Source: Christensenellaceae bacterium (GTDB lineage Bacteria > Bacillota > Clostridia > Christensenellales > DTU072). From it: a stretch of 49,670 nucleotides of DNA. The stretch covers positions 1 to 49,670 of the forward strand of contig JAIRKT010000034.1 of assembly GCA_031259965.1 (NCBI GenBank), read 5' to 3'. Each line of letters starts with the position of its first letter. The first letter of the stretch is position 1. Of the stretch, positions 9,788 to 19,312 are shown in pieces. The position numbers were made by a program, and so were the translations under genes. The notes under the pieces were generated by a model. It had not been told where the DNA came from, ran no database searches, and saw only the letters and a list, made by a program, of their open reading frames with translations.

Positions 9788-11071
9788 CTATTCGACCTCA
9801 CTAGAATCATCTTCATACACAATCTGATCATTAGTATCAAATGTGTTGATGAAATCCTCTATATATTCGATGTCATGCTCTAATTCATAGCCTTTATCAA
9901 GGTTGCCATCATTAGGCGCATATGCATCAAAATCTTTTGCAAATGTTTCAGATTGTTGAGTATCTTCATTTGAATAATTTTGATCATATGTGGCATCCTC
10001 ATCTTCAGCAGTTTCTAAATAAACAGGTTCCATAATAGCAGAATAGGGTTTGACATCAATTTTAAAACCGGTAAGTTTTGCAGCAAGTCTTGCATTTTGT
10101 CCACTTCTGCCTATGGCTAACGAGAGCTTATCGTCTGGAACTACAACTTTTGCCTGCTTATCAGTTTCATTTAATTGGACCATGAGAACTTTAGCGGGAC
10201 TTAATGCTCTAGCTATATATTCAGATGGATCTGGGCAGTATTGTATAAGATCTACTTTTTCCCCGCCCAGTTCATTTATTATAGTATTAATTCTTGTGCC
10301 CTTGGGTCCGATGCAAGCTCCGATTGCGTCGATATTGGGGTCATCGCTGTACACAGCCATCTTTGTACGTGCGCCAGCCTCTCTTACTATGTTTTTTACT
10401 TTAACAAGATTGCTGCGAAGTTCGGGTACTTCCATATCAAATAATCTTCGAACAAAACCTGCGCAACTTCTACTAACGGATATATGTGTGCCTCTATATC
10501 CTTCTCTTACATTTTTAATATAGACTTTAATCTTATCGCCTACTTTTAGTTTTTCGTTTGGTATGCGATCTCCTGCAGATAAAACACCTTCCATTTGTGT
10601 GCCACCAATTTCCACATAGGTGTTAAGTGGATCAACGCGTCTAACGATAGATAAAATTAATTCACCTTCTCTATTAGACATATCAAGTCTAGCCTGTTCT
10701 TTTTTTGCCTCATTAATTTTAAGTAAAATTAATTGTTTAGCAGTTTGAGCGGCAATTCGCGAGAAATCTTTAGGACTTATGTTTTCTCCTATAACGTCGC
10801 CTATTTGGGCATCAGGTTTGATATCATGTGCTTCGTCTAAAGATAATTCTGTTTCGTCAGTAGGCTCACCATCTACGACAGTTTGATAAGCATAAAATTC
10901 AATAATGCCATGTTCTTCATTTAATTTAGCGGTGATTGCACGGCATTCGCCTGTTTCTTTTCTAAACGCAGATGCTAGTCCAGCTTCTAAAGAGGATATT
11001 AATGCACCTTTGGGTATTTTATTATCTCTTTCAATTTGTGCTAGTGCGGAGAAGAAATCTCTATTTATCAT
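9788..11071 (-). CDS. nusA: Transcription termination/antitermination factor NusA
   Basis: Binds RNA polymerase and nascent RNA to control pausing and termination. Domains in order are the N-terminal RNAP-binding domain (residues 1-125), S1 (about 130-200; QMEGVLSAGDRIPNEKLKVGD), and tandem KH domains with GACIGPKGTRI and LAIGRSGQNARLA. The last 80 residues are strongly acidic and low in complexity (EDEDATYDQNYSNEDTQQ onward), a tail not present in the Bacillus protein and of unknown role. The start overlaps the rimP stop by 11 nt. Confidence 0.95.
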   Translation of the reverse strand: MINRDFFSALAQIERDNKIPKGALISSLEAGLASAFRKETGECRAITAKLNEEHGIIEFYAYQTVVDGEPTDETELSLDEAHDIKPDAQIGDVIGENISPKDFSRIAAQTAKQLILLKINEAKKEQARLDMSNREGELILSIVRRVDPLNTYVEIGGTQMEGVLSAGDRIPNEKLKVGDKIKVYIKNVREGYRGTHISVSRSCAGFVRRLFDMEVPELRSNLVKVKNIVREAGARTKMAVYSDDPNIDAIGACIGPKGTRINTIINELGGEKVDLIQYCPDPSEYIARALSPAKVLMVQLNETDKQAKVVVPDDKLSLAIGRSGQNARLAAKLTGFKIDVKPYSAIMEPVYLETAEDEDATYDQNYSNEDTQQSETFAKDFDAYAPNDGNLDKGYELEHDIEYIEDFINTFDTNDQIVYEDDSSEVE

Positions 11072-11564
11072 TACCTTCGATAACCTCCCAACTAATACCC
11101 TTTAAATCTATATAGGGCAACATTAGTTTTATGTTATTTTTTTCTAATATATATTTTTTGCCTTTTACATCAAGTTCACAACTTGATTCGTTGTGTGATT
11201 TGAGTATACCTGACAATTTTTTCTTTTTATCGACATTTTCAATAAATGTCACGTCAACTCTAATTCCTAGATTTCGCTCGTAATCCTTCATCGACTTGAT
11301 TGGTCTATCTAATCCGGGTGACGAAACATTAAAGGTATAAGGAATATCCCCAGTTAAATCAAGGGTCTCAAGTGGTTGATCGAGTGCCTCATTAACTATT
11401 TCACAATCTTTCAGTGAGACACCCCCTGGTTTATGAATAAAAACAGTTAGAATAAACCCAGAATTTTTTTTAAGAAATGAAATCTCTACTACCTCATAAC
11501 CGAGATTTTCAATAATGGGTGTTAACTCACGCTCTGCTCGCTCGCGTATAGCGTTAAGTTGCAT
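11061..11564 (-). CDS. rimP: Ribosome maturation factor RimP
   Basis: Assists 30S assembly. The 167-residue protein has the family pattern: LGYEVVEISFLKKNSGFILTVFI, then GGVSLKDCEIVNEALDQ and YTFNVSSPGLDRPIKS. AGGAG lies 11 nt upstream of the ATG. It is the first gene of the operon running to the TIM-barrel gene at 2.2 kb. A small hairpin (GCATT-loop-AATGC, 11581-11594) lies in the short leader. Confidence 0.93.
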   Translation of the reverse strand: MQLNAIRERAERELTPIIENLGYEVVEISFLKKNSGFILTVFIHKPGGVSLKDCEIVNEALDQPLETLDLTGDIPYTFNVSSPGLDRPIKSMKDYERNLGIRVDVTFIENVDKKKKLSGILKSHNESSCELDVKGKKYILEKNNIKLMLPYIDLKGISWEVIEGNDK

Positions 11565-11644
11565 TTATTTAAATACTCCTGCATTAAGCAATGCTTATAA
11601 AACAAATAAAGAGTAGCATATGCCACCCTCTAACAAGTTTACTT

Positions 11645-11650
11645 ATTATA
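11645..11650 (-). promoter_or_regulatory. Candidate -10 box of the rimP-infB operon
   Basis: On the minus strand TATAAT lies about 80 nt before the rimP start. The hexamer 17 nt further upstream (TTAGTG) is a poor match to a -35 box, so the assignment is tentative. Confidence 0.4.
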
Positions 11651-12341
11651 GAATGCAATTATTTTAACACTAAAATTGCATAATTGCAAGCAAACAAATA
11701 TCATTATTAACACAATGTGCCCAAAATTTATCATATAATTGTAAATTTATATATATTTTAGCAGAAATAGATAAGATTAAGTTATCAAAGCAAAACACTA
11801 TTGTAAATATAAATAGCCGTACTATGTATAGATGCCTACAAAAATCATTTCTAACCATAAAGTCATACTTGATTTTTAGAATCATAGCAATTGTTTTACT
11901 ACCTCAAATATTCAGGTGAAGATTACTAGGTTTTTTATCGTCCCATATTTGCTCGCATTGTGATGTTAATGTCTAAGCGTATTTTAACATACCTTTACAT
12001 TTTCTTTTCCTCTGAGTTTTACAAAGTGTTTTTAAGTTTTCTGAAGGCAAAGTTAGACATTCTAAATTTCGAAACGTGCATTGGTTTGAGCATCTCTTTC
12101 AAGGTCTATTCATCAATCAGCATGGTCACGCTTTTTGCAAAGTACAATCGCGATGCACGGATTGTTAATTGTATGATTGTTTATATTTGCAACCATGTTT
12201 TGAATAAGCATCGCTGCTATTTGCATAGCTATTTTGATGATGTAAGAGAGCGATGGGTTTTAAAAATTTCCTTGTATTTTTGTTTTAAGCGATGTTTGAT
12301 TTCTTGAGGGTAAAATATATGGAGTTTGCTAGTTGTAGGGG

Positions 12342-12388
12342 ATTGGAACAAAAAAGCCAGATAGTGTTTAATTTTTTGTACGTGAAGG
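12342..12388. repeat. 47-bp dispersed repeat, copy A
   Basis: About 40 of 47 positions match copy B at 17862-17908, in the same orientation. The copy contains the inverted pair ACAAAAAA and TTTTTTGT around a loop with AGTGTTTAA, so it can fold as a hairpin. It lies left of the matrixin-ABC cassette. Confidence 0.75.
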
Positions 12389-12645
12389 ATAAAAATAATA
12401 AGCGCATGGCAGCGATTAAGAAATATACTTCTATAAAATATAAAACATGGGAGTAAATATTAAAAGTTAGGCTGGCTGATTGCGTTGTTTCAATGTGGAT
12501 AAAAGGCGGCGTGAATGCGCTTTTTAGAAAAAAGAAGTGGCAAACGAGGAATAATAGCAATGGGAGCATAACGACGTATGATCCACCATAGAGGGCTGAA
12601 GCGGGCGTTACTATGAGAATTAACATCTTAGATTTTAGGTTAATA

Positions 12646-12674
12646 TTGACACACTAAAAATTGTATGATATAAT
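12646..12674 (+). promoter_or_regulatory. Perfect sigma-A type promoter of the matrixin-ABC cassette
   Basis: TTGACA at 12646-12651 and TATAAT at 12669-12674 are both exact consensus and are separated by exactly 17 nt. The first gene starts 36 nt downstream, preceded by GGAG. No other plus-strand promoter of this quality was seen within the cassette, so it probably drives all five genes. Confidence 0.85.
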
Positions 12675-12710
12675 ATATACAAGTTAAACTATTACTTTTG
12701 GAGCATAATA

Positions 12711-13223
12711 ATGATAGCTGGGAAAATTGCTTTTATTTTACTTTTTATTTTTTCTTTTGCAATTTTATTTACTAACATGAATTTAACTAGTGTTTCTGCA
12801 AAAACAGTTCGACTGAATACGTGGGATTCAGTAGATAATGGCAAACACCTAGATTGGGATGGAAAATCAAATTATATGCCACAATTTACCGATGCAATCA
12901 CAACATGGAACAAATACAAATCTGGCATAATTAGAAAAGATACTATATTAATAGTTGAAGATGTAAAAATATCTGATTATTATGAAAAATCAAATGTTGC
13001 AGCTATTTCTTCTTCAAATGGAAAAATTAAATTTAATCAATATATCATGGATAGCTGCACAAACGCAGAAAATCAAAATATTTGCACCGCAATGATTGGG
13101 TATCAACTCGGGCTAGGTTCTTCAGATTATTATTTTGATGTAATGTATGCTTGTATTAATTCAGTTATTTCATTGTCTGAAAGCGACAAAGCTTCTTTTG
13201 ATGCTGCATATAAAAAATATTAA
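12711..13223 (+). CDS. Secreted matrixin-like protein lacking the zinc motif (pseudoprotease)
   Basis: The 170-residue protein has an N-terminal signal segment (hydrophobic residues 5-21, cleavage probably near SVSA at 27-30). It shares the block DNGKHLDWDG with the next gene, and the two align over most of their length (VEDVKISD, SSNGKIKFN, and a C-terminal Ser-Leu-Ser motif). Where its neighbour has the zinc-binding HELGH motif, this protein reads AMIGYQLGLGSSDYYFDVMY: no histidine remains, although the Met-turn VMY is preserved. It is therefore very unlikely to be a metalloprotease. The frame is intact over its full length, suggesting it is kept for another role such as substrate, inhibitor or decoy; this is inference. 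Confidence 0.8.
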   Translation: MIAGKIAFILLFIFSFAILFTNMNLTSVSAKTVRLNTWDSVDNGKHLDWDGKSNYMPQFTDAITTWNKYKSGIIRKDTILIVEDVKISDYYEKSNVAAISSSNGKIKFNQYIMDSCTNAENQNICTAMIGYQLGLGSSDYYFDVMYACINSVISLSESDKASFDAAYKKY

Positions 13224-13243
13224 CATTAAACAGGAGATTCATA

Positions 13244-13786
13244 ATGATTAAATACTTGAAAAAATTAAATTTATTACGATGTTTTTTTTCATTACTTATA
13301 ATTTTATCTTCCATTCTATCAGCTAGCATATTTCTTTATTTTCCTAACCGCAAAGCATATGCATATAATCAGTTAGGCTGGTGGCTTGTTGATAGTGGGA
13401 AACATCTAGATTGGGATGGCTCTTGCTCTTACATGACGCAATGGTATGAGGGTGTTAAACGATGGAATTCACATAGGCCTGGGGTGATTAGAGTTGATAC
13501 TTTTTGGATAATTGAAGATGTAAAAATTTCGGACGTCTCTATTACTAATTCAGCAACTGCCGCTACAACTTATTCAAATGGCAAAATACGATTTAATGTT
13601 ATTATAATGAACACATTAACTGACGATGAAAAGCTTAATGTTGTTATGCATGAATTAGGGCACGCAATGGGCCTTGATCATAGTAGTAGTGAGAATAGCA
13701 TTATTTATACTTATGTTACATCTATAACATCATTAAGTCAAGATGATAAAAATGGATACGATTATCTGTATAACAATAAATATTAA
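13244..13786 (+). CDS. Secreted matrixin-family (M10) metalloprotease
   Basis: A 180-residue exported protein: signal segment at residues 15-33, then a matrixin domain opening with GWWLVDSGKHLDWDG. The zinc site is MHELGHAMGLDH, with His136, His140 and His146 as ligands and Glu137 as catalytic base. The Met-turn that normally follows (VMY) reads SIIY here, with Ile at the Met position. The gene lies 20 nt after the pseudoprotease paralogue, with AGGAG before its ATG, so the two probably arose by tandem duplication. Likely cell-surface or secreted; the substrate is unknown. Confidence 0.85.
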   Translation: MIKYLKKLNLLRCFFSLLIILSSILSASIFLYFPNRKAYAYNQLGWWLVDSGKHLDWDGSCSYMTQWYEGVKRWNSHRPGVIRVDTFWIIEDVKISDVSITNSATAATTYSNGKIRFNVIIMNTLTDDEKLNVVMHELGHAMGLDHSSSENSIIYTYVTSITSLSQDDKNGYDYLYNNKY

Positions 13787-13826
13787 TCTTTCTTAAAATA
13801 ATTCATTTTAAAATTAGGAATCTCAT

Positions 13827-14429
13827 ATGAAAAAATTTGCAATTCTTATATTTGTTTTGTTGTCTATAATATTGATTGCCACTGGATGCAACAAAAATCT
13901 TCTAACAAATGGAGTAATTTCTGAAATTTTGGGGACAGACAAACTCCCAAATGAAGAATTGTCCGTTCTATATGCTTTTAATTTGTCCGTTTTAGAAAAT
14001 GTCATAGGAGACGTAGATTATGTATTTGTAGCATATATTAATAGTTATTTAAAAACAACATACAATGAGGATTTCGGTGATAACTTTCCAACAACATATT
14101 ATGAAATTGAGATAATTGAAAACATTAAGGGATCATTAATAACTAATTCAAAAATTGAACTTTTAAAAAGCGGCGGTATAAGCAAAAAGCACACAACATT
14201 TCAAATTTACAGTGATGATTTTTTGCCAAAAGTTCATAACTATTATATATTTTGTGTTTATGCACAAACAAATGGTAATATTCTAGCATCTGGTACAAAT
14301 TCTAATATCTATTTAGATAATATAACTAACTATAAAAATAGTAGTCAATATTTGGATGTTATTAGTGCTTATCAAAATCAAAATGCAACAGAACGGGAAA
14401 GAAGTAAATCAAAATATGATACAAATTAG
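13827..14429 (+). CDS. Predicted lipoprotein of unknown function
   Basis: A 200-residue protein with a lipoprotein signal: a lysine-containing start, a hydrophobic stretch and the lipobox ATGC, with the acylated Cys at residue 21. The body contains DVDYVFVAYINSYLK, YEIEIIENIKGSL and ELLKSGG, a pattern I associate with uncharacterised Firmicute surface proteins. It sits between the secreted matrixins and the ABC transporter genes, and its last 14 nt overlap the probable start of the ATPase gene. An accessory or substrate-binding role on the outer face of the membrane is inference from position. Confidence 0.7.
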   Translation: MKKFAILIFVLLSIILIATGCNKNLLTNGVISEILGTDKLPNEELSVLYAFNLSVLENVIGDVDYVFVAYINSYLKTTYNEDFGDNFPTTYYEIEIIENIKGSLITNSKIELLKSGGISKKHTTFQIYSDDFLPKVHNYYIFCVYAQTNGNILASGTNSNIYLDNITNYKNSSQYLDVISAYQNQNATERERSKSKYDTN

Positions 14430-15120
14430 CAACCAAAATACTCAACACCTGTTAGACGTTAAAGGATTAACAAAAACATATGGTACGGCCAGTAGAGAAA
14501 TAATTGCACTAAACAATGTTACTTTTTCGGTTAAAAAAGGTGAATTTATAACTATAAAAGGGAAATCAGGTTCTGGCAAATCAACGCTTTTGTATTTATT
14601 AGCAGGTCTTTGCTCTCCTAATAGTGGGACTATTTTATTAAATAATGTTGATTTACATACTCTAAAGGGTGATAAACTGGCTGAATTTAGACGTCGCCAA
14701 ATAGGTCTCATATATCAGTTTTATAATTTGCTTCCTGTTTTAACAGTAAAGGAAAATATCATACTACCAGTTCGTTTGGATCATAGGAAAGTCGATGAAG
14801 CTAAATTAAATGATCTTCTATGTCTACTTAATTTAAAAGACAGAATCTACCATTTACCTAATGAATTGTCAGGTGGTGAACAACAACGCACTGCTATAGG
14901 GCGTGCATTATTTTTTGAACCATCTATAATATTAGCAGACGAACCAACTGGCAACCTGGATATAACTAATAGTAATGACATTATAGAATATTTTGTTAAA
15001 CTTAATAAAGAATTTAATCAAACTATATTATTAATCACTCACGATGAGCAAATTGCTAATCGTGCTAATAGGATTATTACTCTGAGTGATGGCAAAATAA
15101 TAGAGGATGTAGTCAAATGA
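14416..15120 (+). CDS. ABC transporter ATP-binding protein, MacB/LolD type
   Basis: The nucleotide-binding subunit of an FtsX-type (MacB-like, type VII) ABC system. Walker A is GKSGSGKST (residues 49-57), the signature [15 protein letters not shown], Walker [12 protein letters not shown], and the H-loop LLITHDEQ. I chose the ATG at 14416 because it gives the usual N terminus; ATGs at 14356 and 14383 would enlarge the overlap with the lipoprotein. Its stop overlaps the permease start in an ATGA arrangement, so the two are co-translated. Confidence 0.9.
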   Translation: MIQISNQNTQHLLDVKGLTKTYGTASREIIALNNVTFSVKKGEFITIKGKSGSGKSTLLYLLAGLCSPNSGTILLNNVDLHTLKGDKLAEFRRRQIGLIYQFYNLLPVLTVKENIILPVRLDHRKVDEAKLNDLLCLLNLKDRIYHLPNELSGGEQQRTAIGRALFFEPSIILADEPTGNLDITNSNDIIEYFVKLNKEFNQTILLITHDEQIANRANRIITLSDGKIIEDVVK

Positions 15121-17708
15121 ATATATCCTTAATTATCTCATTCCGATCATTACTGAAAAACAAATCCAGAACTTTAACTACGATTATTGGCATATTTTTA
15201 TCAATTATGCTGATGACCATAATTTGCGTATTGGTTTCAAGTTTGCTTTCATCACTTATAATATCAGCAATTAAATCAAATGGAGACTGGCATTTTTTTT
15301 GCTGGAATGTATCGGATGATTTAGTTTATCAAATTCAAAAGGATTATGAGTTAGAAAAAATCGCAACGAATGCTGATCTGGGTTATTCAAATATTCAAAA
15401 TAATACAAACGAAAGGAAACCATATGTAAATTGCACTGCTGTTTCTTATTCATTTTTTTCTGTAATTCCGATACAACTCATTAATGGTAATTTGCCAGAG
15501 AGTGAATTTGAAATTCTAGTTCCTAATTCTTTTTTAAATGATTATCCAGGTATTCAAATCGGAGATTATTACGAATTAAATCTTGGACGCCGAATATCAA
15601 CTAATGATGGTAGTGAACTTTCTCAAAATACATCTCATCTTGGTGATAATGAAAAACTAGATAACTTTTATATAACAAGAAAATATTTAATTGTGGGAAT
15701 TATTGAAACAATAGATGTTGTTGAAAATGATTTTTCACCAGGTTATTCATTTCTAACTATAGATAATGATAAAACATTTCAAGATAAAACAATATATTTT
15801 AAACTTTCAAATCCAAAAAAAAGTTTATCTCATATAATTGAAATGATACCTGAAACCAGTATTGCATTTAATAGGGATTTATTAACCCTTATTGGTATTG
15901 GAGGAAATGAAACAATAAAAGATTCCATAATGATTTTAGCAATTGTGCTTTTGTCAATAATTATAATAGCGGGTTCGTCACTTATAACTAATTCATTTAA
16001 TATTACTATTAACGAACGCAGAAAAGAATATGCTCTTATCAGATCAATAGGCGCTACAAACAAACAGATTATTTTGATTGTTATTTATGAGGCATTGATT
16101 TTATCAATAGTAATTATCCCTATTAGTATAATAAGTGGAATAGGTGTTGTTTGGTTGGCTATTAATTCCATAGGACAAATGATATCTGCTAGTTTATACT
16201 CAAACATGTCATTAGCATTAAACGTTAATATTTTCACACTCTTCATAGTTTCAGTAATTTCATTTTTTCTTATATTCTTTTCTGCGTTCTTTTCTTCATT
16301 AAAAATCCGAAAAACAAACGAGTTAGATTTAATTCGTCAAAATGACGTAGTCCATACTACAAAAAATAAGCTAAAATGCAAAATTAAAAACAGTTGCAAT
16401 ATCCCCATTGAAATCGATTTAGTTAATAAAAATTTTTCAAGGTTTTTTAAAAAACATAGGTATGTTGTTTTATCCCTTGTTTTCAGCATGGTAATATATG
16501 TGACAGTTGGGTCATTTTGTGCTTATGCTACTTCTTGGTTGACCCGTTCAAAAGAATTGATCGATTACGATATTGTACTCAATTCATCATTTATGTCATT
16601 TGAAGAAGCAATTGATAAAATTTATATACCAGTTTCAGAAATGATTGGTATTGAAGAGTCAGGATGGTCTTCAGATACTTTTGGTGGTTTTATTCAATTA
16701 AACTCTAATATGATTTCAGATTTTGCTCTTCCTGAGTTTTTAGATACAAGTAACTTATTAAAACAATTTTCTTATGTTTTTATAGACGATTCTAGATTTA
16801 ATAAACTCACAGAAAAATCTGGAATAGACAGTTCTTTATTTTTTGATAAGAATTCATTAGCAGTTTTAATTTTAGATCAAATCTTTATTTATCATGTTGA
16901 AAATAATAATTTTGTCGCAGATAAAGGTACTATATTTAAAAACAAAACCACAACAATAACTTTAGATTATATGAATAATGATGCTTTCCTGGATTATAAT
17001 TCTAATTCAAATTCTGATATTTCAGATCATAGTAAGAAAATTGAAGCAACTGCACATGTGATAAATAGTGATAATTTAATCATAGAATTGAGTAATTTAA
17101 AAGATTCGAATGGAATATATGTAATTCTACCGATTTCTATGATTGACTCCTATTATGATGATGAGATTGAATATATTCAAATGTTTTTTACTGCGCCAAA
17201 TCATAATGAAGCATATCAAAAAATTAATAGCTATATTACAAATAACAAGTTTGATGTTTTTGTAACTGATGTAATGGTTGACTTTGAAATGCAAGAAAAT
17301 AGTATTGTAACTCTAAATATCTTTACAACGATATTTGTAATCGTCATTTCCATAGTTTTAATTTTAAATATCCTTAATACAACCATAGCTAACATGCTGA
17401 TTAGAAAACGAGATTTTATGATTTTGCGTTCTGTAGGTATCTCAAAAAAAGGTCTTATAAAAATGCTTTTATATGAACATGGATTATATAGCATTATATC
17501 AATTTCAATTGGACTATGTTTATCTCTAATTTTGTCGTGGGGACTAAGATATACTGTCACACCACCCGAGAGGTTTTTATTCCCTTTTAAAAACATAAGC
17601 ATATCAATTATCGGAATAATAGTTGTTCAGTTAATTAGCGTGTTATATGCAATATGTAAAATATTATCAAAAAAAATTATTGATTCTATTAAAAATGAAT
17701 TAACTTAG
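15117..17708 (+). CDS. FtsX-like ABC transporter permease
   Basis: An 863-residue permease with two FtsX modules. It has an N-terminal membrane segment (about 18-48), a large extracytoplasmic domain, and a three-helix FtsX block near 275-395 containing NERRKEYALIRSIGATNKQI. A second copy of the topology follows from about 450, ending with KRDFMILRSVGISKKGL and two more helices. The family transduces ATP hydrolysis into mechanical movement of extracellular domains, as in MacB, LolCE and peptide-resistance pumps. The neighbouring secreted proteins make a role in peptide or protein handling at the surface likely. No two-component sensor is nearby, unlike BceAB systems. Confidence 0.88.
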   Translation: MNISLIISFRSLLKNKSRTLTTIIGIFLSIMLMTIICVLVSSLLSSLIISAIKSNGDWHFFCWNVSDDLVYQIQKDYELEKIATNADLGYSNIQNNTNERKPYVNCTAVSYSFFSVIPIQLINGNLPESEFEILVPNSFLNDYPGIQIGDYYELNLGRRISTNDGSELSQNTSHLGDNEKLDNFYITRKYLIVGIIETIDVVENDFSPGYSFLTIDNDKTFQDKTIYFKLSNPKKSLSHIIEMIPETSIAFNRDLLTLIGIGGNETIKDSIMILAIVLLSIIIIAGSSLITNSFNITINERRKEYALIRSIGATNKQIILIVIYEALILSIVIIPISIISGIGVVWLAINSIGQMISASLYSNMSLALNVNIFTLFIVSVISFFLIFFSAFFSSLKIRKTNELDLIRQNDVVHTTKNKLKCKIKNSCNIPIEIDLVNKNFSRFFKKHRYVVLSLVFSMVIYVTVGSFCAYATSWLTRSKELIDYDIVLNSSFMSFEEAIDKIYIPVSEMIGIEESGWSSDTFGGFIQLNSNMISDFALPEFLDTSNLLKQFSYVFIDDSRFNKLTEKSGIDSSLFFDKNSLAVLILDQIFIYHVENNNFVADKGTIFKNKTTTITLDYMNNDAFLDYNSNSNSDISDHSKKIEATAHVINSDNLIIELSNLKDSNGIYVILPISMIDSYYDDEIEYIQMFFTAPNHNEAYQKINSYITNNKFDVFVTDVMVDFEMQENSIVTLNIFTTIFVIVISIVLILNILNTTIANMLIRKRDFMILRSVGISKKGLIKMLLYEHGLYSIISISIGLCLSLILSWGLRYTVTPPERFLFPFKNISISIIGIIVVQLISVLYAICKILSKKIIDSIKNELT

Positions 17709-18137
17709 CAATGCATTTCGATTATATCTTTAATTTTTACTAAGACATTTTTCATTGTATACTCCTTGTAATATAGTCTATTCAAGTTATTGACCCGCAA
17801 AAAACACTTACAATCATATGCGTTTCCTACGAAAAGAAGTTGTAAATGAGAAATGATAACAATTGGAACAAAAAAGCTAGACAGTGTTTAACTTTTTGTC
17901 CATAGAGGTTTAAAACTGGAAACGTTTGACGAAGATTGTATAGTTTTATTTTATTTTTCAACTACATTATTTGTACCAATTGCATTTAAGTTGTACTTCA
18001 CTTTTTTGAAATAGTCAGCAAAACATAATAATTAGAGGTTGCATATTTTATTCAGATGTGTTATTATATAGAAGTATCAAATAAAAGATAAAAAGCCATG
18101 TGTGGCAAATCGAGCTGCCGCATAAGTGCGGCTATCT
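17709..18137. other. Gene-free stretch after the matrixin-ABC cassette
   Basis: Holds copy B of the 47-bp repeat (17862-17908) and a short hairpin (GCCGCA-TAAG-TGCGGC, 18117-18132) just before the DUF1016 pseudogene. No intact gene is visible. Confidence 0.5.
17862..17908. repeat. 47-bp dispersed repeat, copy B
   Basis: The partner of the copy at 12342-12388, same orientation, about 85 percent identical. Here the inverted arms ACAAAAAAG and CTTTTTGT enclose a loop with CAGTGTTTAA. The two copies flank the matrixin-ABC cassette at 0.3 kb and 0.15 kb. Confidence 0.75.
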
Positions 18138-19312
18138 ATGTCAGAAGTTGAATCGTACAAATGGTTTGTGCAGTTTTTGGGCGTTGTTGCTGATCATATA
18201 GAAAGTGCACGGAAATTTGTCGGCACGACGGCGGATCTTCCAGTCACAACCAGTTATTATATAATAGGACAAATGATTGTCGATCGCGAGCAAGAGGGGA
18301 AGGAACGTGCTGAATATGTGACAGGACTGATGAAGAGGGACTCGCCGTTTATTTGACGAACAAATTAAAAAAAAGGCTTTTCACTTGCAAATATTAAAAA
18401 CGCAAAACAGTTTTATTTAACATACAAATTGACGATAAACGAGCAAAGTTCTTTTAAAATAGTTGAAGATCAAAAAAGCTCTAATGAGTCTGGTTTTTTA
18501 CCACGGATATAGACAGCGATAACATTGTAGAGATTAGCCAATTCTATAACTACGAAACAATGAGCCTCGCGTGGCTAAATATTTTAAGTTGAGTCGGCCG
18601 CATTATCTCATTTTAATGGGCATAGAAAATAATGATGAACGTGCCTTTTGCGAAGCATAAGCAGTAAATGAGGGATGGAATGTTAGTCAGTTGCAGCGGC
18701 AATATGGGAGCAGTCTATATGAACGAATTACTCTTTCAAAGGACAATAACGAGGTTATGAGCCTTTCTCGCGAAGGTATAACAATTGAAAAGCCACACGA
18801 TTTATTAAAGACTCCGCGCGTTTTAGAATTCTTGGGTCTGGCAGAGGCAGCGGCATATTCTGGAATCGGACTTGAAAATATGATTATTTCAATGCAACAA
18901 GAATTTTTGCTTGAACTAAGAAAGGGTTCTTTGTTTGCAGCGCGTCAAAAACGGTTTTCCTATGATGAAGACAGATTTTTCGTAGATCTTGTTTTTTATA
19001 ATCGTCTGCTTAAATGCTATGTCCTTATAAATATTAAAACTGGAAAACTCGAACACCAAGACACAGGATAAATAAAAATGTATGTTAATTATTTTGACCG
19101 TTTTGTTAAGTCTGGTGAGGAGAATCCCACGGTTGCCATCTTGCTTTGTGTGAAAAAACGACAGCGTCGTGAAAATGACTTTGCCAGAAAATGCAAATAT
19201 TTACGCATCCGAGTACAGTCTTTATTTGCCCGATAAGACGATTTTGCAGAGTAAGCTTGTCGAGTGGATGCAAGAATTTGAGGACGAGAATCGTGATGTC
19301 GATGGTGAATAG
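18138..19312 (+). pseudogene. DUF1016 / YhcG-family PDDEXK nuclease, degraded
   Basis: Fragments of a DUF1016 protein lie in order along the plus strand. The N-terminal part reads TSYYIIGQMIVDREQEGKER. A middle part, GFSLANIKNAKQFYLTYK, is in a shifted frame. Then come LMGIENNDERAFCEA, a TAA stop, and NVSQLQRQYGSSLYERITLS. The nuclease core is RFFVDLVFYNRLLKCYVLI, and the TAA in GKLEHQDTG*IKMYVNYFDR replaces a codon. After one more frameshift the tail reads MTLPENANIYASEYSLYLPD and ends at TAG 19312. At least two in-frame stops and several frameshifts show the gene is dead. In other bacteria these genes often sit in defence or mobile regions. Confidence 0.88.

Larger units (their letters stand above)
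11565..12710. other. 1.1-kb stretch without intact genes, decayed DNA
   Basis: Frames between 11.9 and 12.64 kb are open only briefly and do not give a recognisable protein on either strand. Local patches are richer in G and C than the surrounding intergenic DNA (for example around 12485-12600), as expected for remnants of a mobile or foreign gene. It contains the first copy of a 47-bp repeat (12342-12388) and ends in the strong promoter of the matrixin cassette. Confidence 0.5.

Noticed and set aside
11960-12307. 115-residue plus-strand frame and the opposite 113-residue frame at 12285-12626
   Set aside because: Hydrophobic-looking translations with no family resemblance, no ribosome site, and located in DNA that looks decayed on both strands.
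18138-19312. Two separate small genes instead of one pseudogene
   Set aside because: Both intact-looking frames match consecutive parts of the same DUF1016 protein, with connecting fragments between them in shifted frames.
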